A DNA stretch of 64,000 nt from Tethya wilhelma (taxonomy: Eukaryota > Porifera > Demospongiae > Tethyida > Tethyidae): the NCBI GenBank assembly GCA_964030475.1, contig CAXIPT010000001.1, positions 5,197,652 to 5,261,651 on the forward strand. Reading direction: 5' to 3'. Positions 46,376 to 64,000 of the stretch are shown here, one piece after another (position 1 is the stretch's first letter; each line of letters starts with the position of its first letter). The notes beneath the pieces are model-generated. The model had not been told where the DNA came from, did no database searches, and saw only the letters and a list, made by a program, of their open reading frames with translations. The position numbers and the translations under genes were made by a program.

Positions 46376-49083
46376 TCAGCGAGTTTTAGTTTTCTTCTTA
46401 GGAGGTCCTTCCTCTTCAGTGATAATATCTTTGAACAAGCTCCTTTTCCTTTCTGTTCTTCTCTGTTGCTCTTGCCACAAGGCTTGCTTCCTCTTATAGT
46501 GAGAGATGTTGCAATTGCTAAGAACAATTCGTCCAAAGAAATCACCAGCTAGCTCTTCTTCATTGGCAAGCAAAATTTCTGCCAGGTCTTTCTTTTGGGG
46601 CACATTACTTTGTGTCCAGACAACATCTACTACTCTGCTACCATGCTTGTCTTTGCACAAAGGAACCAAGTTAACCTGTGTGCAAGGGTACAATCATTGA
46701 AAACAATGAAAAAATAGACACAATAATAGACACTTCTTACTTTTAGCATTGAAACAAGCATTTGTTTCTTTTCCACATTCACAGTAGTGCTCGTCATGAA
46801 TGTGGTGATGACGTGACTACCACTGGGGTGACATGACATTCTTACAATGTCATCTTGAGACAGACTCAGCAGGCTTTTAACCACTGTCTTTGTGTCCTTG
46901 AACTTAAGTAGAGCCTGTACTAGCAAAGAGCCGTGCAAACAAATGGGTTCGAATTGCTCCTCCTAAAGAGACAAGAATTGAAATTGTAATACTATCGCAA
47001 AACTAAAGAAAATATAACAACTTTACCTGTTCTTCAGTTTTATCATACATGACCTCATATGTTGTCAGAGATAAAAAGAGAGGGACGCAACATGTTGGCT
47101 TGGTGTCAGTGTGAAAGGCCCTCATCAAATCTTGAAAGAAAGTGGACTGTTTTTTAGAACAAGAGACAGCTGCTTGAGCCAGTTTCACTACCACACCAGT
47201 ATGGTCTGCAAACAGTATCTCTTCTAGAGGTACAAGCTCATCAATCAATTTAGACACCTATAAAATGAAAGCACCAAGGTGCATAAGCCTCGGCGCACTC
47301 AACTAGCATGCACAACTAAACATTTATGCATGACCTATGACCAGTACGGTCCACTCAGTAAGAGGTCTCAGCCCGGGCTAGCAAATTCTTGCCTACTGCA
47401 CTGAGGATGTACAGTAAGCTGTGGTTAGCCTATTTATAAATAATTATTTAAACCTCTGTTTAGAAATTCATTGATAACATTTTTTATGCTTGTAGTACTT
47501 GCAAATTGAATGCTCAACTGTATCTAGCTTATGATCTGGCTCAGTGATGCTAGTCAGCCGGGGCTGACAGGCATAATTTGGTACAAAACACACACTGAAC
47601 TAACTTACTATGATGGATACTTCTACACCAAGTATTATCTCACTATATTCAATTTGCAATCAATGAGTTACTTATGTGTCCAAGCAGCTAAGCCAGCCAA
47701 ACTCTAGTCCTTCCATTATTCAAGCTCTACTGTTTCTAGATAACACACACTATACAGGGTGAGATCAATGGGTGTGGTTTCGAAGCTAAGTGCTCAGAGA
47801 AGCACAAAAGCCTCAAATCTCAGAAACTACAGTGTTTTGCAAGATTCTACACAACAAATTTCTAGATAATTTCGATTCATGAATGCCGTTTGGACCATAG
47901 AGCTGCCGTTCTTCAGATAATCTAGTAACAGACAGACAGATAGACACACACACACACAAAACGACTACCGTAATCCTATGCATGTGCTTCGCACACGCCA
48001 AGGCTTAACAACAACAAAAATCCCACTAATCATAACTATTTTGGGTTATTGTAGACTTTCATATTGGCTTACTTGAGATATGTGGGCAGAAATGAGGAAC
48101 TTCTGTAAAGGGTAGTTGGCTACTGGGTGGAGTGCAAACTTCATTGCTGATCCTTTGAAAACTCCTTCATAAATGGGCGAAAGAAGATTTTTCGGAGCAA
48201 CTTCCATGGTGCATTCCATCAAGTGGCTCCCTACAACATCGGTGAACAACTCTGGTAGTGGATGTGAGTGTGTGTCACTACCACTCTCAGAGCTCTTGGG
48301 ATCACTCTCAGACAATGCCTTGGAATATTTGACGATCTTTTTAATAAGTCTCTTTGCATAAGTAGGAATTGATCTCTTTAACACTCTTAGCATGGTTTGC
48401 AGCACTGGATTGGCACACTGGTGTGTTAGCAGCTCATTGAGATTGCGCGATCTAGTCAGCTGCTTTGAAATGCCCTTCAACTTCTTGGTAAATGATTTTG
48501 GTACTAGAAAAGTCATACCTCTTCTTTGGCTAGCTGAATCAGACATTTTTGCGTTGCGAAATTCCTGTGAATACCTACTCCTATTCACATGATCACTGAG
48601 GTGTACACCTGACAATACTTGCACCAAGGCACTGAAGACGTGACTAGCATAAGGATGCGTGATAAACTCAGCCATATGTTCTCGTATTGTGGCACACAGT
48701 GAAAAGATATCTTGCACTAGATCTTCGGGAGGATCCAATCTATTTGCTTCCACTAATATGGCAGCTGCCTTCAGCAATGCTTCGATAACATGACTTCCAC
48801 ATTTGTTCATAATAACATTGCAATATTCAGGTGAGAGACCCTCGAAAAGTTTTCGAACGGATTCAATGTCGAGCACCGTCTGTTGTAAGAGTCTCTCTAC
48901 AGCCCTGCTGCCATCTTTGTCGCAACAAACACGCACTGCACCATCACGAATGACCTGTTCTGCTACATTTTTCAGGAATAGTTTGCCACCTTCTTCTTCT
49001 TCACCATCTAAGAAACTCTCTACTCGCTTATAGTATGACTTGGCTCCATCATCCAGCCTAGGAATGCTGCTTCTCTCACTCAT
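46376..49083 (-). CDS. NOP9: NOP9-like Pumilio-repeat nucleolar protein
   Basis: Four exons: 48060-49083, about 47020-47257, about 46740-46962 and 46376-46676. The start is MSERSSIPRLDDGAKSYYKRV. PUF-like helical repeats with spaced GS motifs are seen: CCDKDGSRAVERLLQ, IMNKCGSHVIEALL, FITHPYASHVFSALVQVL, DVVGSHLMECTMEVAP, KFALHPVANYPLQKFL, HPSGSHVITTFM and KDKHGSRVVDVV, then the family end GRIVLSNCNISHYKRKQALW and a Lys-rich nuclear tail (GPPKKKTKTR). This fits NOP9, which binds 18S pre-rRNA near the D site during 40S maturation. Intron 1 (47258-48059) is about 800 bp and carries repeat sequence. PUM3 has a different end, so it is less likely. Confidence 0.85.
47750..47995. repeat. Repeat fragment in NOP9 intron 1
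   Basis: GAAGCACAAAAGC(C)TCAAATCTCAG (about 47800) and the later AGAGCTGCC...ACAGACAGACAG...AAAACGACTAC block (47900-47980) also occur at 60955-60985 and 62428-62505, where they lie on either side of composite repeat copy 3. It is a dispersed repeat with a CAGA/CA tail. Confidence 0.6.
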
Positions 49084-49652
49084 CTTCTTCTTGTGTGTAT
49101 GGTGTGCCTTCTTTCTTCTTTCTTATTTCTACTTTCTTCTTTCTTTTTTCTACTTTCTTCTTTCTTTTTTCTTTCTTGCCTCCTCAACTTAGTCCACGTG
49201 AAGTTTCTCTAAATACCCGAAAGCTATTGTTCAATTTTTTTGGTGACGTTGACTGTTAGTCGACTAGTCATGGGAGTTTCCCTTTGCGTCAGCTGCCTTG
49301 AGGAGACGTGCTGATTCATTTTTATTTTGCTGAGAAGTTTATTGACTGTTCTACTCGTTTGAGTACAAAACTAACCCTAAGCAGACGTAGGTAAGGTGCA
49401 CTTGTATTTCTTTATAAATTCCCAATTAGCTAAGCTTGGCAAATTGTGGGAAACTGCTCTGTTGAACCGTAGATTGAACCATGGATAAAACATCCATGGT
49501 TTAACGTTTGCAAACTCTATCATTGCCTATAGGACATGAATTTGCAAATTATGTTGACAGCTTAATGAGTAGAGGTCGTAACTACCTGTCAGCCAGTAAT
49601 TTTTTGAATTTTTTCCCCCCAGAATATTTGAAGTCACAAAAGAACTAGCTGT
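49084..49652. promoter_or_regulatory. Divergent intergenic region NOP9 / RNF213-like
   Basis: 570 bp between starts. A polypyrimidine TTTCTTC-type tract occupies 49108-49180. GTAGGTAAGG near 49386 could be the donor of a 5' UTR exon for the plus-strand gene, with acceptor CCCCCAG just before 49624 (inference). Confidence 0.4.
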
Positions 49653-57806
<8,154 letters not shown>

Positions 57807-59179
57807 GTAAGACAGTAGCTACAGAAATACCATAGTTTGGGAAATTATTGCCATTAAGAATTTTTTCTGCCACTAGCACGAGTAGCAAAAATATAAAATG
57901 TATAGTAGTAATCTTTACTGAAATGGCAAAAATTGCAAAAAAAAATTCCTAGACTATGACCTATGTGTGTCATAGGTGAGAAACATTTCTCCTGTTCTTG
58001 CATCGGCCATCTGGTTAGTATAAACTGCTTTACCTGTGATAGTGTGGGGTCCTTGTTAGTCCACTTCTTGATGTGCGAGGCATCAATACAGGTGGAAGAC
58101 AAATGGTTCACAAGGTCATCCATCTCAGCAGTCACACCATTGCACCTTGCCGTGACAGCTAGAGGGAGCCTGCTGAGGGCATCTGCATTACCCATGTCCT
58201 TCCCTGCATGCTTTGTACCGGATCGTATATTGGTAAGCTGACAGGGTGAGGGCCCAACGTTGGACACGGGGAGACACCATCTCTGGAATACGTTTTCCTG
58301 CATTAAACAGAAAAGAGAGAGGTTTGTGATCTGAATCGATAGTAAAGTTTCTGCCGTAGAGATAGATGTGGAACTTATTTACTCCATAAATGATGGCAAG
58401 GGCTTCACACTCAAGTTGGGAGTAGTTCCGCTCAGCTGGATTGAGGGTCCGTGATGTGTAGGCAATTGGTTTCTCAGTGCCATCTTCCATGATGTGGGAG
58501 AGCACAGCTCCCAATCCATACTGGGACGCATCACAGGACAATACCAACTGCTTCTCTGGATCGAAATGTACGAAGCATCGGAGGTGGCAGTGGGGTGCCC
58601 CTCAACAAGTTACATTCCAACTAGCTAAGGAAGCCCTCCAGTCGGATACCTTGCTCAAAAGCAAGGAATACAAAGGAGCTAGTTTTGTTGAGAGGCTGGG
58701 AACGTAATTGCCATAGTAGTTGATGATTCCAAAAAACGCACGAAGCTCCATCCCATTCTTAGGTGCTGGGGCATCCCGAATTGCTTGCACCTTGTCCTCC
58801 AGTGGGTGACAGCCCTGAGCATCTAAACAATGGCCCAAATAATCAACAGATGGTTGTAAGAATGAGCACTTCGTCCTCTTCAACTTGAAGCCCACTTCCT
58901 TCAGCCGCTTCAAAGTTGCATCAAGATTAGTCAAATGCTCTTCCTCAGTCCTTCCAGACACTAGAATATCATCAATGTAGTCTGTCACACCTTTGAGTCC
59001 ATACATGCAATGTTGAAAGAGTGATGGAGCAGTAGACACTCCAAATGGGAGTCGCTTATACTTGAATAAGCCCTTGTGTATGTTGATGACCGTGAATTCT
59101 TGAGACCTTTCGTCCAGTGGCAGTTGCACATGTAGGTAGGTGTTTGACATGTCTAACTTGGAAAAGAACTTGCCTCCTG

Positions 59180-59630
59180 ACAAGGCAGGAGAGGGACCCA
59201 ACTTGTGGGGAAGAGATTTACTACATGTGTTTGAGGTAAACCTAGGGGATGTCACTGTGAACACTATTGAGACACCTGGGTCACCACCAGATCTACTAGA
59301 TAAACATGCTGACCTTTTTCAGGATGAGCTTGGCTGCTTCAATGGACCACCTGCTACTTTGCATGTGGATGACAAGGTGAAACCCAAATTCCACAAACCT
59401 CATACTGTCCCCTTCACATTGAAAGAGAAGGTCGAAAGAGAACTGGAGCGACTGCAGAACTTAGACATCATCACCCCAGTTAAGTATGCTGTGTGGGCAG
59501 CACCTGTAGTGCCTGTCCCCAAGAAGGCCGGATGGGAGTGTCAGACTGTGTGTGGATTACAAGGTGACAATTAATCAGGCTCTTCTCCCCGATACCTATC
59601 CACTTCCTGTGGCGGATGAGATCACTACAC
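59180..59630 (+). mobile_element. Inverted internal segment of the Gypsy element
   Basis: This block reads on the plus strand and encodes what should lie between protease and the RT catalytic core: EGPNLWGRDLLHVF, LLDKHADLFQDELG, LERLQNLDIITPV and LLPDTYPLPVADEI. The minus-strand protease reading stops at its right edge and the minus-strand RT starts at its left edge, so the block is in its proper place but flipped. Confidence 0.75.
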
Positions 59631-60569
59631 TAACCACATGCATGTCTACAGATACAACTTTACTTTTGTACCTTGCAGAAAGGGTAGTCATTCCCATCAC
59701 TGGAATGAGCTCTTCTGAGTATGCTTTGAGCTTCACTCTTGGTGGTGCCAGGGGGGTACTTGGCTTTTGCTCGATACACTCTCAAACGTAGTCTTATTAA
59801 TCAGGGGCACTGCAGCTCCCATATCCAACTCAAATTGTACTGGACGGTCGTCTAGGGCCACTTCCATCAAGTATCGTGCTTCTGAACCATCACGAACTGT
59901 GTCAATCGTTACATAGTTCATGAACTCGTACACTGCATCCTCGGACTGTTTTTCATCCTCTGGTACTGATGTGGCCTCTACATGGTGAGTTTTCCTTGTT
60001 TTGGGTGTACTTCCAGACCCACATACCCTCGCTAAATGTCCACGCTTATGACAGGTATGGCAGACAGTGTTCTTATTCTTGCATGCAGGAGCTAAGTGAG
60101 GTCCACCACAGCGGTGACATTTAATGCCTGCGCGTTTCGGCGGGCTAGTAAAAGTATCTTTGCTGCCTTTCTTGGCTGCCTGGTAATGGACAGGTGCAGT
60201 CGTGTTAGCGCCACCAACCTTCAGATTCTGGGCATCCGTCTCCACTGTTTTAATAGAAAGTGCTAGGGTATAAGCAGTGTCGAAAGTGAGCGCCTTCTCA
60301 GCCAGCAGTTTCCTTTGAATCATCTCATGATTTACACCACAGACTAAATGGTCATGAAGCATTTCGTTTAGCGTATCTCCATAGGAGCAGTGTTGTGCAA
60401 TGTCACGTAGAGCTGCCACGTAGTTGGTAACTGTTTCTTCTCTCTGCCTACTCCTAGTGTTAATCTTGTAACGCTGTACGATTTGCGAAGGCTTCGGCTC
60501 ATAGAGGTTTTGCACTACTTCCTTAACCTCGTTGAACTTGGCCGTTGAAAATTTATCACCCAAAGTCAC

Positions 60570-60655
60570 AGACGACAGTCAGAAATGGTCCATTCTCCTA
60601 GCGAATGTTACCCCTACTACGTTTAAACTCATCAAGAATCTCTTAGTTCTTATTA
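60570..60655 (+). mobile_element. Second small inverted segment (Gag)
   Basis: On the plus strand it reads DDSQKWSILLANVTPTTFKL, typical of the Gag segment that follows the MATHGAINKFNP start in Gypsy elements, while Gag on either side is on the minus strand. It is about 85 bp. Confidence 0.5.
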
Positions 60656-60720
60656 TCTTTACTTGGATTGAACTTGTTGATAGCTCCATGTGTGGCCATC
60701 ATTGGAAAGCTTGACCTCGT

Positions 60721-61031
60721 CGCCAATGTAATAAACTGACCTAATTCAATAGGAACACTTCTTTGCACAAGCACAATACACGAACAACTGACACAAAACA
60801 AATAGTATAAATTTATGTATGCATACACTCACAGGAAATGACTACTTAATAATCACTAATACACAAGTCAATTAATTACCTATAGTATTACATAATCAGT
60901 TCTACAGCTAACAGTCAAAGTTACCACAATCTTGAAGCTATGCGCTAAGAGACTGAAGCACAAAAGCTTCAAATCTCAGGAAGGCTACAATCATGTTTGA
61001 AGAGAAAGATCATTCATATTAATTTTATGAA
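60721..61031. other. Spacer with dispersed-repeat fragment
   Basis: No ORF of note. At 60930-60990 it holds the AAGCTATGCGCTAAGAG...AAAAGCTTCAAATCTCAGG block shared with the NOP9 intron repeat. Confidence 0.5.
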
Positions 61032-62405
61032 CAAGTAGTAAAAATTTCAAAAAAATATATAGTGTAGGAATGGGCAGTGCGGTAAAAAGTATTGGAACAA
61101 GGCATATCTCAATTTCGGCACATGACCAATTCATTTTTATTCTTGATCCCTCATATGTATCCTCAGTGTCATAAATGCAAAGATTTGTATAATACCATGC
61201 TTATCATTGCGTTAATTAATTAATATAAATGGTTCAAATTCCTTAGTATACTTATCAGTTGGCCAAATAGTGGAGTAAACTGCATAATAATACTGATGAT
61301 CAGACAAGTAACTTAAAACTGGACTGCCCAGCAAGAGTTGGGTATAAAAAAATGAAGTAGTCATGTGCCGAAATTGAGACATGCCTTAATTGTTCCAATA
61401 CTTTTTACCACACTGCCCATTCCTACACTACTTATTTTTTTGAAATTTTTAATACTTGTTCATTCACTTTCAACACTACAATGTGGGACTATCAGAGACT
61501 GGTTAGTCCCTACAAAAAGCTTGAGTAGTAGCTACAACAATGTCATACACTGTATTAATTATGCTGGAAGAGGCTAATGCGCATGCACATAATAATGCCA
61601 CGTGGATAATGACCTTTGAACTCTACTTTCAAGATGGCTGCATTGTATAGTATATGAATTTATACACTTTTTTTTTTTAAGTGCCCCTTCGGGTTTACCA
61701 CAATTGTGGCTAACGAGGGCCTACAAATAGCCTAGGGCTAATGAACACAGGTCCCCCGGGACCGACAGCTTTACATCCCCTCCGAAGGATGCGGTGAAAT
61801 TCACCTCCTCATTTTTTGGGGTAGACCTGAGTCAACTCCTAGGCAGAGCTCGAAAGAGAAAATGGGAAACAAATACCTGTGGCACTGGAGGGACTCGAAC
61901 CACCTACCCATGGGTCCATGGGTAGGGAGTCAGAGTCGATGGTGAACAAGCCACCAGGCCACCCCCAACATTTAATTTCAAAGCTTTCTAGTTTTTATTT
62001 AGGCATATTTAGGATCAAAACGAGTATCAAGGAATGTAGTACCTATGAAAAGAAATTACTCTGTGCTGTCGAAGTTGGCTCAACACATTCTGGTTCCCTG
62101 GAATTCTTTTCCAAGTAAGTCAGTTAGGAAGTAAGTATGTAAGTACATATCGTCGTTAGGAGAACAAAAATGGCACTATTGTGGCTTCCCACTAGTTCTC
62201 TCTATACGAGTGCTGAGGAAAGTTTTTGTGAGCTTTAGGCCTTATACATGCAGTTAGTAATCTGTCAGTGAGAGCTTCTGAGCAACTTTGAAGGTTTAAT
62301 TTTGTTTGACTAGATTTTTATAGTGAGCAACATTTTGTATTGTGTCTATGGGACAGTCGGCCCATTCCTACTTTACGTACTACCCTATACGTATGATGTA
62401 AGTAC
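61032..62405 (+). mobile_element. Composite repeat family, copy 3 (MITE plus downstream block)
   Basis: It contains the diverged MITE (inverted repeats at about 61032-61137 and 61352-61458), then the same block as copies 1 and 2 (CTTGAGTAGTAG, an altered palindrome TGCGCATGCACA, GACCTTTGAACTCTAC, GTCGGCCCATTCCTACT). A SINE interrupts it at 61667-61967. The flanks (60930-60990 and 62428-62505) match two parts of the NOP9 intron repeat, so this unit seems to have inserted into that repeat. Confidence 0.75.
61667..61967 (-). mobile_element. tRNA-derived SINE
   Basis: On the minus strand it starts GGGTGGCCTGGTGGC, with an A-box-like TGGCCTGGTGG (61951-61961) and a perfect B-box GGTTCGAGTCC (61891-61901), followed by a tRNA-unrelated body of about 200 bp and an A-tract end (T-run at 61668-61678 on the plus strand). 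Comparison with copy 2 (TTATACACTAAGTTTCAAAGC, no insert) places the insertion exactly. A short imperfect ACACT/ACATT direct repeat may be the target duplication. Confidence 0.8.
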
Positions 62406-62458
62406 CATCAATTTTGTTGCTAGCCTAGAGCTGCCTTTATTGAGATTACGATTGAACA

Positions 62459-62489
62459 TACAGACAGACAGACAGACAGACAGACAGAC
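62459..62489. repeat. (CAGA)n microsatellite
   Basis: About eight ACAG units, the tail of the same dispersed repeat seen at 47935. Confidence 0.9.
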
Positions 62490-62575
62490 TGGTAAAACAA
62501 CTACGTACCATAATCTTAAATATTGTACTTTTACTACATAGACATTTTGATATAGGTTAAGGTCATCAATAGTGC

Positions 62576-62822
62576 ATGAGCATAAGTATCCAAGAACTCC
62601 TGCTTTTTGTAGAAACCATAGATAATATAGACTACATGACCGGGATTGGAAACGCCCATTCACTCCAATGTAATTTTCACGGACAGCGCGGGTTTCAATT
62701 TTTGACAGCTGCCACAAAATTCGCGAGTTCTTTTGATGTGCAAGTCAACAAGAAAAGAGGCGAAGAGAAGCTACTAGTAGGAGAGGCAATAGTTTTGTTA
62801 CAGTGGAGGTTCATTGGAACAG
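62576..62822 (+). other. Possible exon, unrecognised
   Basis: An open frame of 82 codons (MSISIQELLLFVETIDNIDY ...) ends at a good GTAAGA donor after LLQWRFIGTG. Composition is protein-like, with mixed charged residues. No family is recognised and no partner exon was found, so it may be chance. Confidence 0.25.
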
Positions 62823-63470
62823 GTAAGAATATACTTACTTGGCACTGGAATGACAAAGTGCAAATACCTACTTACGTATGCATTTTCGGCTAATTTTATC
62901 ATGCCGAGTTTTGTGATGAGTCTATGAACTCTCATTTTTTCTGTACCTCTAGCTCTAAAAGTAAGCCAACAATAGTAGTGATTGTTATCACATTAACTAG
63001 TACTTTTGGTGCAATGTGGAATGGGCTAATCTTGTATGGCATAACACAAAGGGCTATGTCAAAATTTTGTCATCAATTGGTAGGTATAGTAGAGCCCATG
63101 TAGATGCTTTTTCTGTATCCCTCAGAACTGTACTGTTCTCTGGCTATAGCTGCTATTATTGACATTTTAAGGTGCATTAGTCTATGTTTCATGGAACAGG
63201 CACAATTTTTATTCATGGGAATGTATAGTTTTCAGCTGAATGGTATGTTTACTACAAGTATACTTAAAATGACAAGTGAATTATTATTACCCAGCAGCAA
63301 GATTGGGTATTTGAAATTCTACAGTACTCTCAAACAGCATCATTACATTCTAATTTGATAGGATGGGACGTAAACTTCGCCTATAACCATATCTCATAAG
63401 AAAAAGTACTACAACCAGGATCAATCACAGCATGACAAGATTGAAGTTCAGTTCTGACTCGATTAATGCA
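62823..63470. other. No gene seen
   Basis: AT-rich sequence. A short open frame at 63104-63358 has no recognisable features. I see no RNA gene or repeat family here. Confidence 0.5.
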
Positions 63471-63471
63471 A

Positions 63472-63552
63472 TAGGTGCCGGACTGTTCAGATGGCAGATG
63501 CACCGCACTCCTGATATTCTGTGTTCAGATCCCTGGCAGCAGCCACCATTAA
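63472..63552 (+). other. Weak tRNA-like / SINE-like block
   Basis: It has a D-arm-like TTCAGATGGCAGATGCACC and a B-box-like GTTCAGATCCC about 40 nt later. The match is weak and the ends do not pair clearly. Confidence 0.25.
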
Positions 63553-63879
63553 CTTGTCAATTATGGAACATCTCTTTATCAGCATATTAATTGGGGCGAG
63601 CCTGAGCGAGCCCCATTGGAACGGTGAAACATTGAGGCAACTGTAACGGCATTGACCAAACCGGAAATAGCAATGATGTTCACATTACACGAAAAATTTT
63701 TAAAAAATTAAACATCCTGGCCTCAGATTTCAGATTTATTTACGGTATTTCTATTTACATGCGCACACGCAAAATCAAAGAACATTGAATGAGCTGGACG
63801 TGCACAGATCGACTCTGAAAAGTCCTTCAAGCATATGCTTCAAGTTAGTTGTTGCTTTAGTCTAACAATACTGGCAGTC

Positions 63880-64000
63880 TACCACTCACAGTCAGCTCAG
63901 CCTGGCAGTACTTCCACTCATGTCGTCAGCTAAGCATGACAGTATACTGCCACTCACAGTCAGTTCAGCCTGACAGCTGGTACAGGCTTCCACTCACAGG
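63880..64000. repeat. Minisatellite at window end
   Basis: CCACTCACAGTCAG(C/T)TCAGCCTG(G/A)CAG recurs at about 63881 and 63950, and again in part at 63989. The array continues beyond the window. Confidence 0.75.

Larger units (their letters stand above)
57880..60720 (-). mobile_element. Ty3/Gypsy-type LTR retrotransposon remnant, rearranged
   Basis: On the minus strand: a Gag-like region with start motif MATHGAINKFNP (60715), then 60569-59733 with Gag helices and two zinc knuckles (CHRCGGPHLAPAC, CHTCHKRGHLARVC) leading into a retropepsin-like segment with DMGA at the active site (usual D-T/S-G-A); reverse transcriptase 59200-58602 with YIDDIL and LPFGVSTAPS; RNase H 58560-58188 ([33 protein letters not shown]). 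No integrase and no LTR pair were found. Stops and frameshifts break it: one frameshift in the protease at about 59735, others between RT and RNase H (58550-58620). Two inner segments are on the wrong strand (about 59180-59630 and 60570-60655). It is non-autonomous and looks old. Confidence 0.85.

Noticed and set aside
57850..58000. Searched for integrase and a 3' LTR of the Gypsy element
   Set aside because: No HHCC or DDE motif and no direct repeat pair flanking the element could be found, so neither is annotated.
62576..62822. Loose resemblance of an open frame to an HPr-like fold
   Set aside because: The catalytic His is absent and the similarity is too weak to be more than chance.

Overview
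This window is a eukaryotic nuclear contig from an animal, most likely an early-branching marine invertebrate such as a sponge. Genes are broken by many short introns (about 50-300 bp, GT-AG) and lie close together on both strands. The set is metazoan in flavour: TONSL, HAUS4, a TEX14-type pseudokinase, PPP1R16/TIMAP, FBXO9, a TIL-VWC-tyrosinase. One gene, an Mgm101-type mitochondrial recombinase, is best known from fungi and is absent from familiar vertebrate and insect gene sets. The placement in sponges is inference from gene content and compactness, not a database result.

Layout. 0.1-2.9 kb (-): ZC3H18-like nuclear CCCH protein. 3.9-4.7 kb (+): NUDT8-like Nudix hydrolase, convergent with FBXO9 (-, 4.8-6.9 kb). 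7.3-13.0 kb (+): PLRG1/Prp46 spliceosomal WD40 protein, with one 2.7 kb intron full of nested inverted-repeat elements. 13.2-15.8 kb (-): secreted tyrosinase with a Pro/Tyr-rich repeat. 16.1-16.7 kb (-): orphan single-pass membrane protein. 16.9-19.4 kb (+): TEX14-like ankyrin/pseudokinase, convergent with HAUS4 (-, to 20.8 kb). 20.9-22.1 kb (-): 3' half of MPP10, cut at an N and followed by a repeat. 22.8-24.2 kb (+): four-helix membrane protein. 24.7-30.9 kb (-): PPP1R16-like, with a 1.1 kb tandem duplication containing an exon. 31.1-38.3 kb (-): TONSL. 38.6-40.0 kb (+): PX-only protein. 40.2-41.0 kb (-): TMEM70-like, head-to-head with Mgm101-like (+, 41.2-42.8 kb). 43.0-46.1 kb (-): lysyl-tRNA synthetase. 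46.4-49.1 kb (-): NOP9. 49.7-57.8 kb (+): the first roughly 2,000 codons of a giant RNF213-like protein. 57.9-64 kb: a rearranged Ty3/Gypsy remnant, a third copy of the composite repeat with a SINE in it, and little recognisable single-copy sequence.

There is no operon logic. Neighbours are paired head-to-head (TMEM70/Mgm101, TONSL/PX, NOP9/RNF213-like) or tail-to-tail. Several genes share themes: mitochondrial maintenance (Mgm101, TMEM70, and possibly a mitochondrial KARS isoform), ribosome biogenesis (MPP10, NOP9), genome stability and mitosis (TONSL, HAUS4, TEX14-like).

The most interesting points are: Mgm101 in an animal, with an apparently identical internal 562 bp duplication; an intronic alternative start in KARS that encodes a mitochondrial-type presequence; two duplicated exons (Mgm101 308 nt, PPP1R16 71 nt) whose lengths force mutually exclusive use; CA repeats that themselves form 3' splice sites in six introns; and two local inversions inside one Gypsy element.
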